Below, piece after piece: positions 11,553 through 23,408 of a stretch of 64,000 bases of DNA. The notes below the pieces were generated by a model that saw nothing but the letters and a program-made list of their open reading frames with translations, had not been told where the DNA came from and did not search any database. The position numbers and the translations under genes are program-made. The DNA comes from Neoarius graeffei. Lineage: Eukaryota > Chordata > Actinopteri > Siluriformes > Ariidae. The stretch covers positions 50,219,257-50,283,256 of the forward strand of contig NC_083596.1 of assembly GCF_027579695.1 (NCBI RefSeq), given 5' to 3'. Position 1 is the first letter of the stretch, and every line of letters begins with the position of its first letter.

Positions 11553-12959
11553 GTTCCGACTCAGAAATATTATTTGAATGTATGGTCAGGTTGGATTTTT
11601 TTGTTTGAAATCTCAGGTCCCCAACAACAAAGTGTGAAGATGTTACTGTGGGCGTCCATGTTGTTTTCCGAGTTGATTGTGTGACCAGATGTTTTTTGAA
11701 AGTCAGAAGTTCCCATTTGGAAGTTTCTGAGTTTATCAACTTCTTGAACGTGGTGTCGCATCTTGTGGAAGCAGGGGCGTGGTCGAGCGTGGGCTTGTGG
11801 GTGGAGGGGGAAGGAGCTTCACCTGTTCTGAATTTGTGTTCATGAGCAGAGACCTGGGGCCTCATGTACAAAGCTTGCGTACGCACAAAAAAGCTACGTA
11901 CGTCACTTTCTGCGCAAACATTCGTATGTACAAAGATTGACTTGGCGTGGAAAAGTGCGGTACTCTACGCAAACCTCATGGCTGGCGTACGCACATTTCT
12001 GGTGCATCTTGGTACTTGGCGACACTTAGAGGCAGAGCAACGCAACTACATTTAGGCCTACTCGGTCAAGAGTCATGACATGGCGATAAGAGGCATCCAA
12101 AAATGCATCGGAACATCAGGATGCGTGAATTGAAATGTATGTCAGTCATACGACATTGTTGAGACACATAATGCGAGACTGTTGGGTAAATGCCAACAGA
12201 TCCATCAACCATCCCTTCCATATTGTAATTACGGGAAATGAGAAACCCCAGCAATATCATTTCGATGATATTCCCATTGACTATTGGTTAATTAATTAAA
12301 TTAAAGAATGCACATGCAGGACCATGCATTGCAGCTAGCTTAATAGATCTTCGTCGCGCATTTGCCGCGAGGTGTCAGACTGAAATATTATTAGTTGATG
12401 TTGCGTGGGGTAGCCTTATCACATAATTACCAAGATCAATATATGAAACGATTTCCAAGTGCGTACAAATCAGACACAACCGCGGTGTGTGGCGTGTTAC
12501 ACAATGTGGCGCAGCGGCACGGCGTGCCAATAATGGAGCGAGACCTGCCGGAGGACCCAGACCCTGGGCCTCACAACGAGGTGCCACAGTGACATGGCAT
12601 ACAAACCCGGCAGCGCTTAATAGCCACAATGTGAAAAGGTAAGGACAGACGGGACACAGGACACCATTCATTTTTTAAAATATTCTTTTAATGTGTTATT
12701 CAGTTCCTTCAATTCCTCGTGGATTCCCTCGAGGTTGTCGTTAATCGCCTCTATCCCCTTTAAAATTTCCCCCTGCGACTCAAGGACCGCGCGCGTCAGC
12801 ACCCGGCCTGTGGACCCGGCGACAGGGGCAGGCGGTGGAGAAGGGGGGCAGGTGACAGTGACGCTGGATCCGCTCGGCTGGGGGTCCTCTTCCTGCTCAG
12901 GTGGGATGGACTGGGAGCCTCCTGTTGTTCCCTGGCCCCCTGCTAGAATACATTTGTCA

Positions 12960-14277
12960 TTAAAGTGCTGATGACACGTTTTTGACATCTTTGGCGATGT
13001 TTTATAACATAAAAAGTAATTCCCGATGATCCATATATTAATTCACGAAGGCGCCTATTTTACAAGTTATGATAAAAAACGCGGCTATTTGGGCAAATTT
13101 GACGGGGCTGCAGCACCCAGGAGACGAAAGAGGAGGAGGAGCTATATGACGTCAGCGAAAGAACCTTCCTCCTAACTTACCAGTTTGTTGTTGATGCGAC
13201 AGGTGTTCAGTTTGTCATTATTAGTATTATTATTATACATTAGGCGTTGTGTTGCCGGCTTTTGCTCCAAAACCTACAAGGATGGGGTAAGTTTATTCAA
13301 GTTTCCCAGAGATCCCGAGCTGCATGCGAAGTGGGTGAAGCAAGTCAGGCGCACTCATGACAAGTGGGAGCCCTCACCAACATCCGTCCTGTGCTCTGAA
13401 CACTTCGATTTGGATTGTTTTGACACCCTTCCCAGCTTAAAAGAATCTCTTGGGTGTTCAGTTCAGCACAAACGTGTGTTACTACCATCAGCAGTGCCTA
13501 CACAGTGTTCCCAGATTGGGAGGTTTCCCGCCCAGTTGAGCGGTTTCAAGTGCATTTTGGTGGGTTTTGAACATATTTTGGGCTGGAAAATGTCAGCAGT
13601 ATCTGTTGCTAGATACCGCTGAAGTTTTCCAGCCCAAAATATGTTCAAAACCCACCAAAATGCACTTGAAACCGCCCAACTGGGCGGGAAACCTCCCAAT
13701 CTGGCAACACTGCCAGTATTCCGGAGGGGGTCTACTAGTAGCTATGCCGGATCCAAAGACAGTCCTCCCGTCAGAACATGTGTTGTGAAACGACATAAGA
13801 TAAAGGTACGTAGAGCTATAGATTCTACATGATAATCATAAATGTAATCATAAAGTCGGCGTGATATCAGTCATGTATTTGCTTGTGAAAGCTTGTGGCT
13901 TTCATGTAACTGCCGCCTAGCAACGAGAGGCAAAGGGTAAAGAGGGTAGGCTATCATAGATTCTATTCGGAAGAGATCAACACAATTCTAGACTTCCAGA
14001 AGAGGAAGAGCTAGCACTAGAGAGTTCACCGGCGTTTTCATGCGCCATTTCCATTGAGTAGAACCAGAGTAGAACAGCCAGTGAACCGCAGCGTGTTCTT
14101 CCGCTGACGTCACAACATGGCCACGAGCCATGGACCCAGTTTTCTTGCGCTGTGCAATTAAAAGTTGGATATTTGCGTAACAACAGCTTCTTTTCACGTA
14201 ATTATAACAGAAATCTAACATGTTTGCCATGTTGTATAGTTTATTTAAGAAATTGCATAGAGTCATCAGCCCTTTAA
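12960..14277 (+). mobile_element. Kolobok-like TTAA element with THAP exon, copy A
   Basis: The ends TTAAAGTGCTGATGAC and GTCATCAGCCCTTTAA lie inside TTAA target sites. A + strand frame at about 13248-13500 encodes a THAP C2CH zinc finger: [20 protein letters not shown], then [20 protein letters not shown] and [11 protein letters not shown]. Compared with copy B (20957-23085) the initiator region is lost here, and a hairpin MITE at 13503-13712 interrupts the frame. TTAA duplications together with a THAP domain point to Kolobok rather than piggyBac. No nuclease domain remains. Confidence 0.72.
13503..13712. mobile_element. Long-hairpin (foldback) MITE
   Basis: A 210-bp near-perfect palindrome starts at CAGTGTTCCCAGATTGG and ends CCAATCTGGCAACACTG. 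The arms are about 95 bp around a short loop near 13600. It is absent from copy B of the host element, so it is a later insertion. A shorter relative lies at 56619-56711. Confidence 0.75.
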
Positions 14278-14374
14278 AATCCTATTGTGGAAAATATGTG
14301 AACATGTTTTATTTCTGATTACATGTGGCTAGGAATATTGGGCCTACTAAGAGAGGAAGACATTTCCTCAAATA

Positions 14375-14714
14375 CAGGGTGTCCCCGAAAAAATGTACAC
14401 ATTAGAGCACTAAAGGTGTTTTTTTGTTTTCAAAACCCATGTAACTCAAATAGACACTCATTGTGGCGCAGGCACTGCGGACGATGCGAATCATACCGTT
14501 ATCTTGGTATAGGCTACATTCACATTCAGTGGCATACAATCAGTGACCGCTGCATGTCTCATAGCATACACTTTGAACATCACTTTAATTGGAGGTGACA
14601 GAACAATTAAGTGATGTATGTGAATTCTATTACACTGTGCTAAAGGCAGGGATTTCAGTTCACACATACTTTATGGCGATTTAGAGTATAGGCTACATTT
14701 TTCGGGACGCCCTG
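14375..14714. mobile_element. Mariner-type MITE
   Basis: The terminal inverted repeats are CAGGGTGTCCCCGAAAAAAT and the complement ATTTTTCGGGACGCCCTG, with TA on both sides (14373-14374 and 14715-14716). No coding capacity. It splits the Myb-like reading frame of the surrounding Harbinger element. Confidence 0.75.
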
Positions 14715-15405
14715 TATGAAAATGATTACAGCACCTGTGAGATCCTGCTGGGCCAAGTCGGAGTCCCCCTCTTCGGGTGGAACCACGCCGACTAATGCAT
14801 GGTCACCAAGGACCGCGGTCACCCTCTGGTCGAAAGGGGAGAGGGCCTCGACCCCCGGCCCGCCACCCGTCTTCATTGCGCTCCTGTGCTGCGCAGCCAT
14901 CCTCCTTTTCACATCTACTTTGATGTCCGACCATTTTTTTTAATGTCGGCTGTGGATCGATTGTTGGCCCCGACTTGATTGATGACATTAGTTATTTGCT
15001 CCCAATTCAGACGTTTGGTTTTGGTGCTGATTCCGGAGGAGAGGCTTCCGAACAAGATCTTGTGTCTTACCTCCGAAATCAGCGCCTCCACGTCGCAATC
15101 TGTGAAATTTCTTTTTCGAGATTTCGCCATGTCTTTTACCTAACGCGGGCCTTACTGCAGGTCTATTTATACTAATTAACATATTCAGTGTGGAATAATT
15201 GAGGGAGGAGACGGGGCGGGGAACGGGGCTTGTGCATGTGCGCCGAATTCCATGTTGATTGGGATGTACAACAGGAGAGTGCGTGGAAACCTTCGTACGC
15301 ACTGATTGATACATCCGGATTTTTTTGGTCGTACGCAAATTTCCCGATTTTGACGTGCGCACATATTTAGTGGGAAATCCACGCAGGTCTTTGTACATGA
15401 GGCCC

Positions 15406-15506
15406 CTGAGCAGCACAGAGTCAAGAAGTCCAGTTTACTGGAAGAAAAGTTACTTCAGTTCATGTAACGGAGTAAACAAAACACGATCTGACCCACCTCT
15501 GGTAGA

Positions 15507-15548
<42 letters not shown>

Positions 15549-16035
15549 AGCTGAGTGCCTTATTGTGTTTCTTTACTTTTTTCAAATGCTACTCAATTGA
15601 CTCTTTACTTTCTTCTTGACTTCTGTACTTCTTCCTTTTTTTCTTCCTTTCATTTTTTCCAATATATACCCTGTTCACTTCTTTCTTTTTTCAATCCATT
15701 CTTTTTCTTTCTTTACTTCCTTCTTGACTTCCAGACCTCATTCTTCCTTCCTTTTTTCTTTTGTTCTTTCTTTTCCAATATCTGCCATCTTTTTTTCTTC
15801 CTTTCCACAATATATTCTTCCTTTCTCCATGTCTTTTCTATTGACTGTTTTTTTGCTTAACTCTTTTTACTTTTCCTCCCTAATCTGAGTTGATGATGAT
15901 GATAATAATAATAAGAGAAATTTCTTGTCGGTGTTTTCTTCACTTGTTTGAGTGGAAAATATTAATTATTAAATATTTCCTCAATGAGGAAATATTAACT
16001 CCTCCCCCTCTCCCTTCATCTCTCTCTCTCTCTCT
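15406..16035. repeat. Low-complexity DNA: AG microsatellite and pyrimidine tract
   Basis: An AG repeat lies at about 15512-15546. It is followed by a roughly 330-bp T/C-rich strand (TTCTTTCTT-type words, 15556-15890) and a short GAT/AATA repeat. CT repeats occur at 16018-16040. Reading frames here are compositional. Confidence 0.7.
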
Positions 16036-16039
16036 CTCT

Positions 16040-16227
16040 GAGTTGTGAAGTGAGCACAGAGCTGTGTTGAGTGTTGTGTTGTGAACACACTGTGGATGTT
16101 TGCTGGCGGTCAGGATGGAAGTGTGTAATGCAGTGAAGTGGAAAGTCAGTTTGTTTTCTTTAACATCACTGTGTGTCTTGTTATCCTGAAGAGCACACAC
16201 AGAAACACACACCGGCATCAGCACCAG
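16040..16227 (+). promoter_or_regulatory. cnga2: Candidate non-coding first exon of cnga2
   Basis: The coding start of cnga2 lies 1 nt inside an exon that begins after a splice acceptor (CATGCAG at 18597), so an upstream non-coding exon is needed. The best candidate ends with the donor CACCAG/GTAAGC at 16227/16228. It contains a short upstream frame (ATG near 16115, stop before 16200). The 5' border is not determined. Confidence 0.4.
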
Positions 16228-16307
16228 GTAAGCAGCACACACACACACACACACACGGCCTGTTTCACACTGTGGTATTTACTGTTCAGGTTTATGGATT
16301 GTGCCAG

Positions 16308-16341
<34 letters not shown>

Positions 16342-16751
16342 ATTTATTTTTATACCACAGGAGTTCAGCTTTAATGTTTCATGTCTCTAATCCATCTGTA
16401 ACACTGATGATGATAAAATAACAATAAAATACAAAAATCAACAAAACATTAACGCAGTGAATCCGGTTCATCAGCAGAGTTTCATCCTCACCACTGACTT
16501 GGTGTGTGTTGGTGTGAACGAGTCGGTTGTCAGCAGTGAGTTTCTCCTGAGACATGTGTGTGTGTGTGTCTCTCTCTCTCTCTCTCTTCCTCTCTCTGGG
16601 GATGTTTCTGTGTGCAGTCTGGAGTTCCCTTAATGACAAACTAATTTGGAAAACATTGTTCAACATTCAACGAAACACTGCATCATCGATCCGTCCATCC
16701 ATCTATCTCTGTCTGTTTGTCGATCTGTTCATCTCTCATTCATTCTGCCCA

Positions 16752-17135
16752 TCACATCACATCACATCACATTATCTCTAGCCGCTTTATCCTTCTACAG
16801 GGTCGCAGGCAAGCTGGAGCCTATCCCAGCTGACTACGGGCGAAAGGCGGGGTACACCCTGGACAAGTCGCCAGGTCATCACAGGGCTGACACATAGACA
16901 CAGACAACCATTCACACTCACATTCACACCTACGGTCAATTTAGAGTCACCAGTTAACCTAACCTGCATGTCTTTGGACTGTGGGGGAAACCGGAGCACC
17001 CGGAGGAAACCCACGCGGACACGGGGAGAACATGCAAACTCCACACAGAAAGGCCCTCGCCGGCCCCGGGGCTCGAACCCAGGACCTTCTTGCTGTGAGG
17101 CGACAGCGCTAACCACTACACCACCGTGCCGCCCG
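16752..17135 (-). mobile_element. tRNA-headed SINE, full length
   Basis: Complete copy with a CATCA-type tail and flanking duplication ATTCTGCCCAT on both sides. Confidence 0.87.
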
Positions 17136-17189
17136 CATTCTGCCCATATTAACCTTTTTTATCAATATCTGATTAATATCCCTTAAAAC

Positions 17190-17541
17190 TGCATCCATCC
17201 ATCTATCCATCCATTGAGTAAAACTTCTTCTCTGTCCATCCATCCATCTCTCGAATAAAACATCTTCTCTGTCCGTCCATCCATCCATCTCTCAAATAAA
17301 ACATCTCTGTCCATCCATCTTTTGAAGAAAACATAATCTTCTCTGTCCGTCCATCCATCCATCTCTCAAATAAAACATCATCATCTCTGTCCATCCATCT
17401 TTTGAAGAAAACATCATCTTCTCTGTCCATCCATCCCTCAAATAAAACATCAGCTTCTCTGTCCATCCATCCATCTCTCAAATAAAACATCATCATCTCT
17501 GTCCATCCATCTTTTGAAGAAAACATCATCTTCTCTGTCCA
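17190..17541. repeat. Minisatellite, about 70-bp higher-order unit
   Basis: Blocks of CATCCATC, TCTCAAATAAAACATC and TCTTTTGAAGAAAACATC alternate in roughly 36-bp half units that repeat about nine times. On the - strand it reads as a repetitive peptide (DGWTEKMMF), which I regard as a by-product of the repeat. Confidence 0.85.
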
Positions 17542-17894
17542 AATAATCAGCAAGTTACTACAAATCCGAGTCACATTTAGTGAATCAGTGTCTTTAAGAC
17601 CCATGAGTTTGATGGCCAGTGAGAAGAAACTATTCCTGTGTCTGGTTCTTTTGATAATCATATATAATATTTCTGCCAGAAGGAAGAAGTTTCAGTGTGG
17701 TGAGTTGTTGATGATTTTCATCGCTCTGGCTCAGGAACTGTCCTGAGGTGTGCGATGGAAGTGGGGGAGAAAAAAAAACTTCAATCAAAGTAACAGAAAA
17801 ATTTCAAGTTAATGTAATATTTAAAAAGTTACTACAAAAAAATCATCAACTTGCTCGAGTTATGTTTTATTTTCTTGGATGAAAAAATGAAACA

Positions 17895-18268
17895 TCTCAT
17901 CTCATTATCTGTAGCCGCTTTATCCTGTTCTACAGGGTCGCAGGCAAGCTGGATCCTATCCCAGCTGACTACGGGTGAAAGGCGGGGTACACCCTGGACA
18001 AGTCGCCAGGTCATCACAGGGCTGACACATAGACACAGACAACCATTCACACTCACATTCACACCTACGCTCAATTTAGAGTCACCAGTTAACCTAACCT
18101 GCATGTCTTTGGACTGTGGGGGAAACCGGAGCACCCGGAGGAAACCCACGCGGACACGGGGAGAACATGCAAACTCCGCACAGAAAGGCCCTCGCCGGCC
18201 ACGGGGCTCGAACCCGGACCTTCTTGCTGTGAGGCGACAGCGCTAACCACTACACCACCGTGCCGCCC
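17895..18268 (-). mobile_element. tRNA-headed SINE, full length
   Basis: Complete copy flanked by ATGAAACA on both sides, upstream of the cnga2 coding start. Confidence 0.87.
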
Positions 18269-18598
18269 ATGAAACAACATATAAACATGTATTTCTTCTC
18301 AACTCAAAAATAATGTAGGACATGTACAGGACCGAGAACCTAATTGGCACACTTATTTTTAGTTTGAGCCTCTCATCTGTTCTCTGTTTATTCATCCGTC
18401 CATCCACAGCTTGTGTGTGTGTGTGTGTGTGTTATTTAGAAGATTGAGGTTATCACTATAGTCACTACAGCTCCAGGGAGCAGATTGTTGTTGTACTGAG
18501 CAGCAAATTCCCTCAACACACACTGCACCTTATCTAACCTACTCTGTGTGTGTGTGTGTGTGCGTGTGTGTGTGTGTGCGTGTGCGCGTGCATGCAGG

Positions 18599-21500
18599 AT
18601 GACGGTTCAGGCTGCAGTTGAGCGCTCTGTGTCCTCCCACCGTCTCTCTGTGAGAAGCCGACTGGAGGATGAACCCGAACGAGCTGAAAGCGCCATCAGC
18701 AGGTCAGAACATCTTCAGAACTTCATTATTTATTTGTTTGTTTTGTGTCTTTTGCTTCTTTCGTTGTCCTGTTTGTTTCTTTCTTTTGTCATTGTTATTA
18801 ATTTATTTGGTCCGCGTGGGTTTCCTCCGGGTGCTCTGGTTTCCCCCACAGTCCAAAGACATGCAGGTTAGGTTAACTGGTGACTCTAAATTGAGCGTAG
18901 GTGTGAATGTGAGTGTGAATGGTTGTCTGTGTCTATGTGTCAGCCCTGTGATGACCTGGCAACTTGTCCAGGGTGTACCCCGCCTTTCGCCCGTAGTCAG
19001 CTGGGATAGGCTCCAGCTTGCCTGCGACCCTGTAGAAGGATAAAGCGGCTACAGATAATGAGATGAGATGAGATATCCATCCATTCCTGCGTTTCATTCC
19101 AAAAAAAAAAGTTGGGATGGGGAAATTTAGAGCGAGTAATGAGGTAAAACAATTAAATAATAATGTGATTTGAAACAGGTGACTGTAATCATGATTTGGG
19201 ACAAAATCAGTCTCCAGGAAAGGCTGAGTCTTTGAGGAGTAAAGACGGGCCGAGGATCTCCAGTTTGTCAACAAATGCGTGAGAAAATTATTGAAATGTT
19301 TAAAAACAATGTTCCTGAAAGAAAGATATGAAGGGATTTGGATATTTCACCCTCAATGGTGCATAATATCATTAAACAACTCAAGGAATCTGGAGGAATT
19401 TCAGTGTGTAAAGGGTAAAGGGCTCAAGCCTAACCTGAACCCCCGTGATCTCCGATCCCTCACTGCATCAAGAACCGTCATTCATCTACAACTGATAGAA
19501 CCACATGGACTCGGGATTACTTTGGAAAACCTTTATCAAGCTCCAATACAGAGTTACATCCACAAAAAGATTTTACTGTGCAAAAAGGAAGTCGTATGTT
19601 AGCTGTGTCCAGAAGTGCCGTCGACTTCTCTGAGCTCGGAGGCGTCTGGGATGGACCATCACACAGTGGGAACGTGTATTGTACTCAGACGAATCAGTAT
19701 TCCAGGTCTTTTTTGGAATAAATGGACTCCATGTGTTCTGAAGACGAAAAGGACCATCCAGACTGTTACCAGGAACAAGTCCAAAAGCCAGGGCGTGTCA
19801 TAGTATGGAGTTGGGTCAGTGCCCTTGGCAAAGGTAACTTACACTTCTGTGATGGAGCATTAATGCAGAAAAGTATGAATGTTCTCTCTCTCTCTCTCTC
19901 TCTCTGTGGGATTTTGACATTAATATGATTATCAGGGTTGAGGGGCGGAGACAGAGCTGAGTGCAGAAACCTTTTATTTCCACAGGACAGTCAAAGAAAC
20001 AAAAAACTCCAGGCATGAAAACACCACAGTAGCTGTGAGGAACACGACAAGCATCAGTATGGAGAATAAAAACAGACACGAGACAAACTAAGAGAAGGCG
20101 GGGTTGAAATCAGGAGAGTAATCAGTGAAAGTGAAAGCAGGTGTGTGAGGTCATGTGGCAACTGTAATTCGAGGCTTATATGCTTGAGCGAGTCGGAGGA
20201 CACGGCGTCCCACTGTATCAGCAAAAATGTTATAAACAGTCTTTACTGGAACAAAACAAATGTTCAGAAACAGGAAGAGACTCAACAGAGACGTGATGCA
20301 GCTCGACTCGTGCCGTGTTGCTAACGAGCTCTTGTCTCAGCTTTGGCTTTTCACTACAGTATATCTGGTCTCATGTGGTTGATACTTGAGGGCATTCTGT
20401 TAAATCCAGTTGGGTGGGAATACATGACATCCGTTACTTTTCCGTTATGGAATACTGAGTGGGAATGAAAATTCGTGATCTATTCCATGTTGTTTTTACC
20501 TTGTACAATCATGAATTTCGGATGTGAAAGGGGCTTCTGTGTCTCTTTCTGTCTGCAGGACTGATGGAGATGATGATGATACGTGTTCAGAGCTGCAGCG
20601 TGTCGCTGCTCTCGAGCTTCCAAGTGCAGAAATGCTCGAGGCCTTCAGACAGAGGAAACCTTTATCCAGGTACACACACACACACACACACACACACATG
20701 CACGTGCACACACACACATTTATAAAACTTGCCCTTCTCTCTCAGATTGGTGAATCTGGTGGTGTCTCTGAGAGAATGGGCTCATAAGAGTCTGGTCGAG
20801 GAGGAGCAGCGGCCCGACTCTTTTCTTGAGCGATTCCGTGGGCCCCAGCCTGTAAACGACCAATCAGCTGCTCCTGCAGAAGCTCCCAAGAAAACCTTCA
20901 AGTACACACACATACACACACACACACACACGGTCTACATTCAATGTACTTTCCATTTAAAGAGCTGATGACACGAACATGACTCTATGCAATTTCTTAA
21001 ATAAACTATACAACATGGCAAACATGTTAGATTTCTGTTATAATTACGTGAAAAGAAGCTGTTGTTACGCGAATATCCAACTTTTAATTGCACAGCGCAA
21101 GAAAGCTGGGTCCGTGGCTCGCGGCCATGCTGTGATGTCAGCGGAAGAACACGCTGCGGTTCACTGGCTGTTCTACTCAATGGAAATGGCGCATGAAAAC
21201 GCCGGTGAACTCTCTAGTGCTAGCTCTTCAACAACCAAATACTGGTACTTTAAGCAGTGATCATGATGGCTTGATTTTATCTGATTTTAAATAAATGAGA
21301 TTGATAATAATGTGAATGTTCACAACTAGTACATACAAACTCTGCAGCTTCTGATTCAGCAGCTGCGTCACACTCCGCAAAAACATCAGCAAGAACCTAC
21401 AATATAAATGGAAATGCAATACACTAAGCTCAAATGACTTTTGGAAAGTATAATTTCTAAATTTTTTCTACATATTCTTGAAGTCGGTCATCGGGGTACT

Positions 21501-22357
21501 TGCTACCGTTCCCTAACAACGCATGGCAAAGGGTAAAGTGTAGTGTTGCTACGAGTTCTTGCTAAAGCCTCCGGTGGAAGATCCTCGATGTGCTGATAAG
21601 ACATACAGTTCTATAGAACACACAAGTGTCACGATAATCACAAAACAGATGCAAATTGTTAAAATACCTCATTTTTAAGCAATCATGTATTGATCTCTTC
21701 CGAATAGAATCTATGATAGCCTACCCTCTTTACCCTTTGCCTCTCGTTGCTAGGCGGCAGTTACATGAAAGCCGCAAGCTTTCACAAGCAAATACATGAC
21801 TGATATCACGCCGACTTTATGATTACATTTATGATTATCATGAATGTGTACTCTATGATGTGTACTCTATGAGCGCTCTGGAGCGAGTCACTTCCAAGAT
21901 GGCCGCGCAGACCGCATGGTTACTATTTTTAGCATCATGTCAGAGCACTCTATAGCTCTACGTACCTTTATCTTATGTCGTTTCTCAACACATGTTCTGA
22001 CAGGAGGACTGTCTTTGGAGGAGTCGGCTTGTCCCAGGCGACTGCTGGATCTGGCATAGCTACTAGTAGACCCCCTCCGGAATACTGTAGGCACTGCTGA
22101 TGGCAGCAACACACGTTTGTGCTGAACTGAACACCCAAGAGATTCTTTTAAGCTGGGAAGGGTGTCAAAACAATCCAAATCGAAGTGTTCAGAGCACAGG
22201 ACGGATGTTGGTGAGGGCTCCCACTTGTCACGAGTGCGCCTGACTTGCTTCACCCACTTCGCATGCAGCTCGGGATCTCTGGGAAACTTGAATAAACTTA
22301 CCCCATCCTTGTGGGTTTTGGAGCAAAAGCTGGCAACACAACGCGAAGGCATAATAA

Positions 22358-22417
<60 letters not shown>

Positions 22418-23360
22418 GTATAATAATAATACTAATAATGATAAACTGAACACCTGTCGCATCAACAACAAACTGGTAAGTGAGGAGGAAGATTCTTTCG
22501 ATGACGTCATATAGCCCCTCCTCCTCATTCGTCTCCTGGGTGCTGCAGCCCCGTCAAATTTGCCCAAATAGCCGCGTTTTTTATCATAACTTGTAAAATA
22601 GGCGCCTTCGTGAATTAATATATGGATCATCGGGAATTACTTTTTATGTTATAAAACATCACCAGGCGGCACGGTGGTGTAGTGGTTAGCGCTGTCGCCT
22701 CACAGCAAGAAGGTCCTGGGTTCGAGCCCCGTGGCCGGCGAGGGCCTTTCTGTGCGGAGTTTGCATGTTCTCCCCGTGTCCGCGTGGGTTTCCTCCGGGT
22801 GCTCCGGTTTCCCCCACAGTCCAAAGACATGCAGGTTAGGTTAACAGGTGACTCTAAATTGACCGTACGGTGTGAATGTGAGTGTGAATGGTTGTCTGTG
22901 TCTATGTGTCAGCCCTGTGATGACCTGGCGACTTGTCCAGGGTGTACCCCGCCTTTCACCCGTAGTCAGCTGGGATAGGCTCCAGCTTGCCTGCGACCCT
23001 GTAGAAGGATAAAGCGGCTACAGATAATGAGATGAGATGAGAAAACATCCCCAAAGATGTCAAAAACGTGTCATCAGCACTTTAAGCATCATGCAAATAG
23101 ACCATCAACACCGTTTCAAATGTTTAGGCCACGCCCCCTAGCTGACTGTCTGCGAATTTGTCCTTTTTGTCCATGTTTACAGATATCACACTGAACACCA
23201 CAAAGCCCACTGAGCAGATGCCACTCTGATCATTTCCATACACACACGTTTAGTACAAAACCTCAACTGGAGGCTTTAAACTTATCTTCATTCAAAGCTC
23301 CATTTGTTCCGACGCCAAACATGTTCCTGCTCATCGACAACATGAAGATATGAAACAATG

Positions 23361-23408
<48 letters not shown>

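Larger units (their letters stand above)
11857..15405. mobile_element. Decayed PIF/Harbinger transposon with nested inserts
   Basis: The ends are GGGCCTCATGTACAAAG at 11857 and its complement at 15389-15405, flanked by the 3-bp duplication CTG (11854-11856 and 15406-15408). A + strand remnant near 12395-12592 resembles the C-terminal end of a HARBI1-type nuclease (TTAVCGVLHNVAQRHGVP). A - strand frame starting at 15130 reads RKRNFTDCDVEALISEV and LFGSLSSGISTKTKR, the Myb/SANT-like partner protein; its C-terminal coiled piece (GIEAINDNLEGIHEELKEL) is at 12668-12780. A TTAA element (12960-14277) and a mariner MITE (14375-14714) are inserted between these pieces. The nuclease core is gone, so the copy is dead. 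Confidence 0.8.
20957..23085 (-). mobile_element. Kolobok-like TTAA element with THAP exon, copy B
   Basis: TTAA-flanked, with ends TTAAAGAGCTGATGACAC and GTGTCATCAGCACTTTAA. It lies in inverted orientation relative to copy A, about 7 kb away. The - strand THAP frame starts at ATG 22352 ([17 protein letters not shown]) and keeps the C2CH finger (C..C, then LCSEHF). It continues to about 21890 and is not split by the hairpin seen in copy A. A SINE (22665-23041) and an AT repeat (22361-22415) lie inside. No nuclease domain remains. It lies in cnga2 intron 3. Confidence 0.75.

Noticed and set aside
15555-15888. Phe/Ser-rich open frame
   Set aside because: It comes from a pyrimidine-rich low-complexity tract.
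17203-17661. Repetitive open frame (DGWTEKMMF peptide) on the - strand
   Set aside because: It is a translation of the CATCCATC/AAATAAAACATC minisatellite; it has no domain, no splice context and no conservation outside the repeat.
21888-22352. Domesticated host THAP gene within cnga2
   Set aside because: The frame lies in a TTAA-flanked element that has a second, partly broken copy nearby, so a transposon fragment is the simpler reading.
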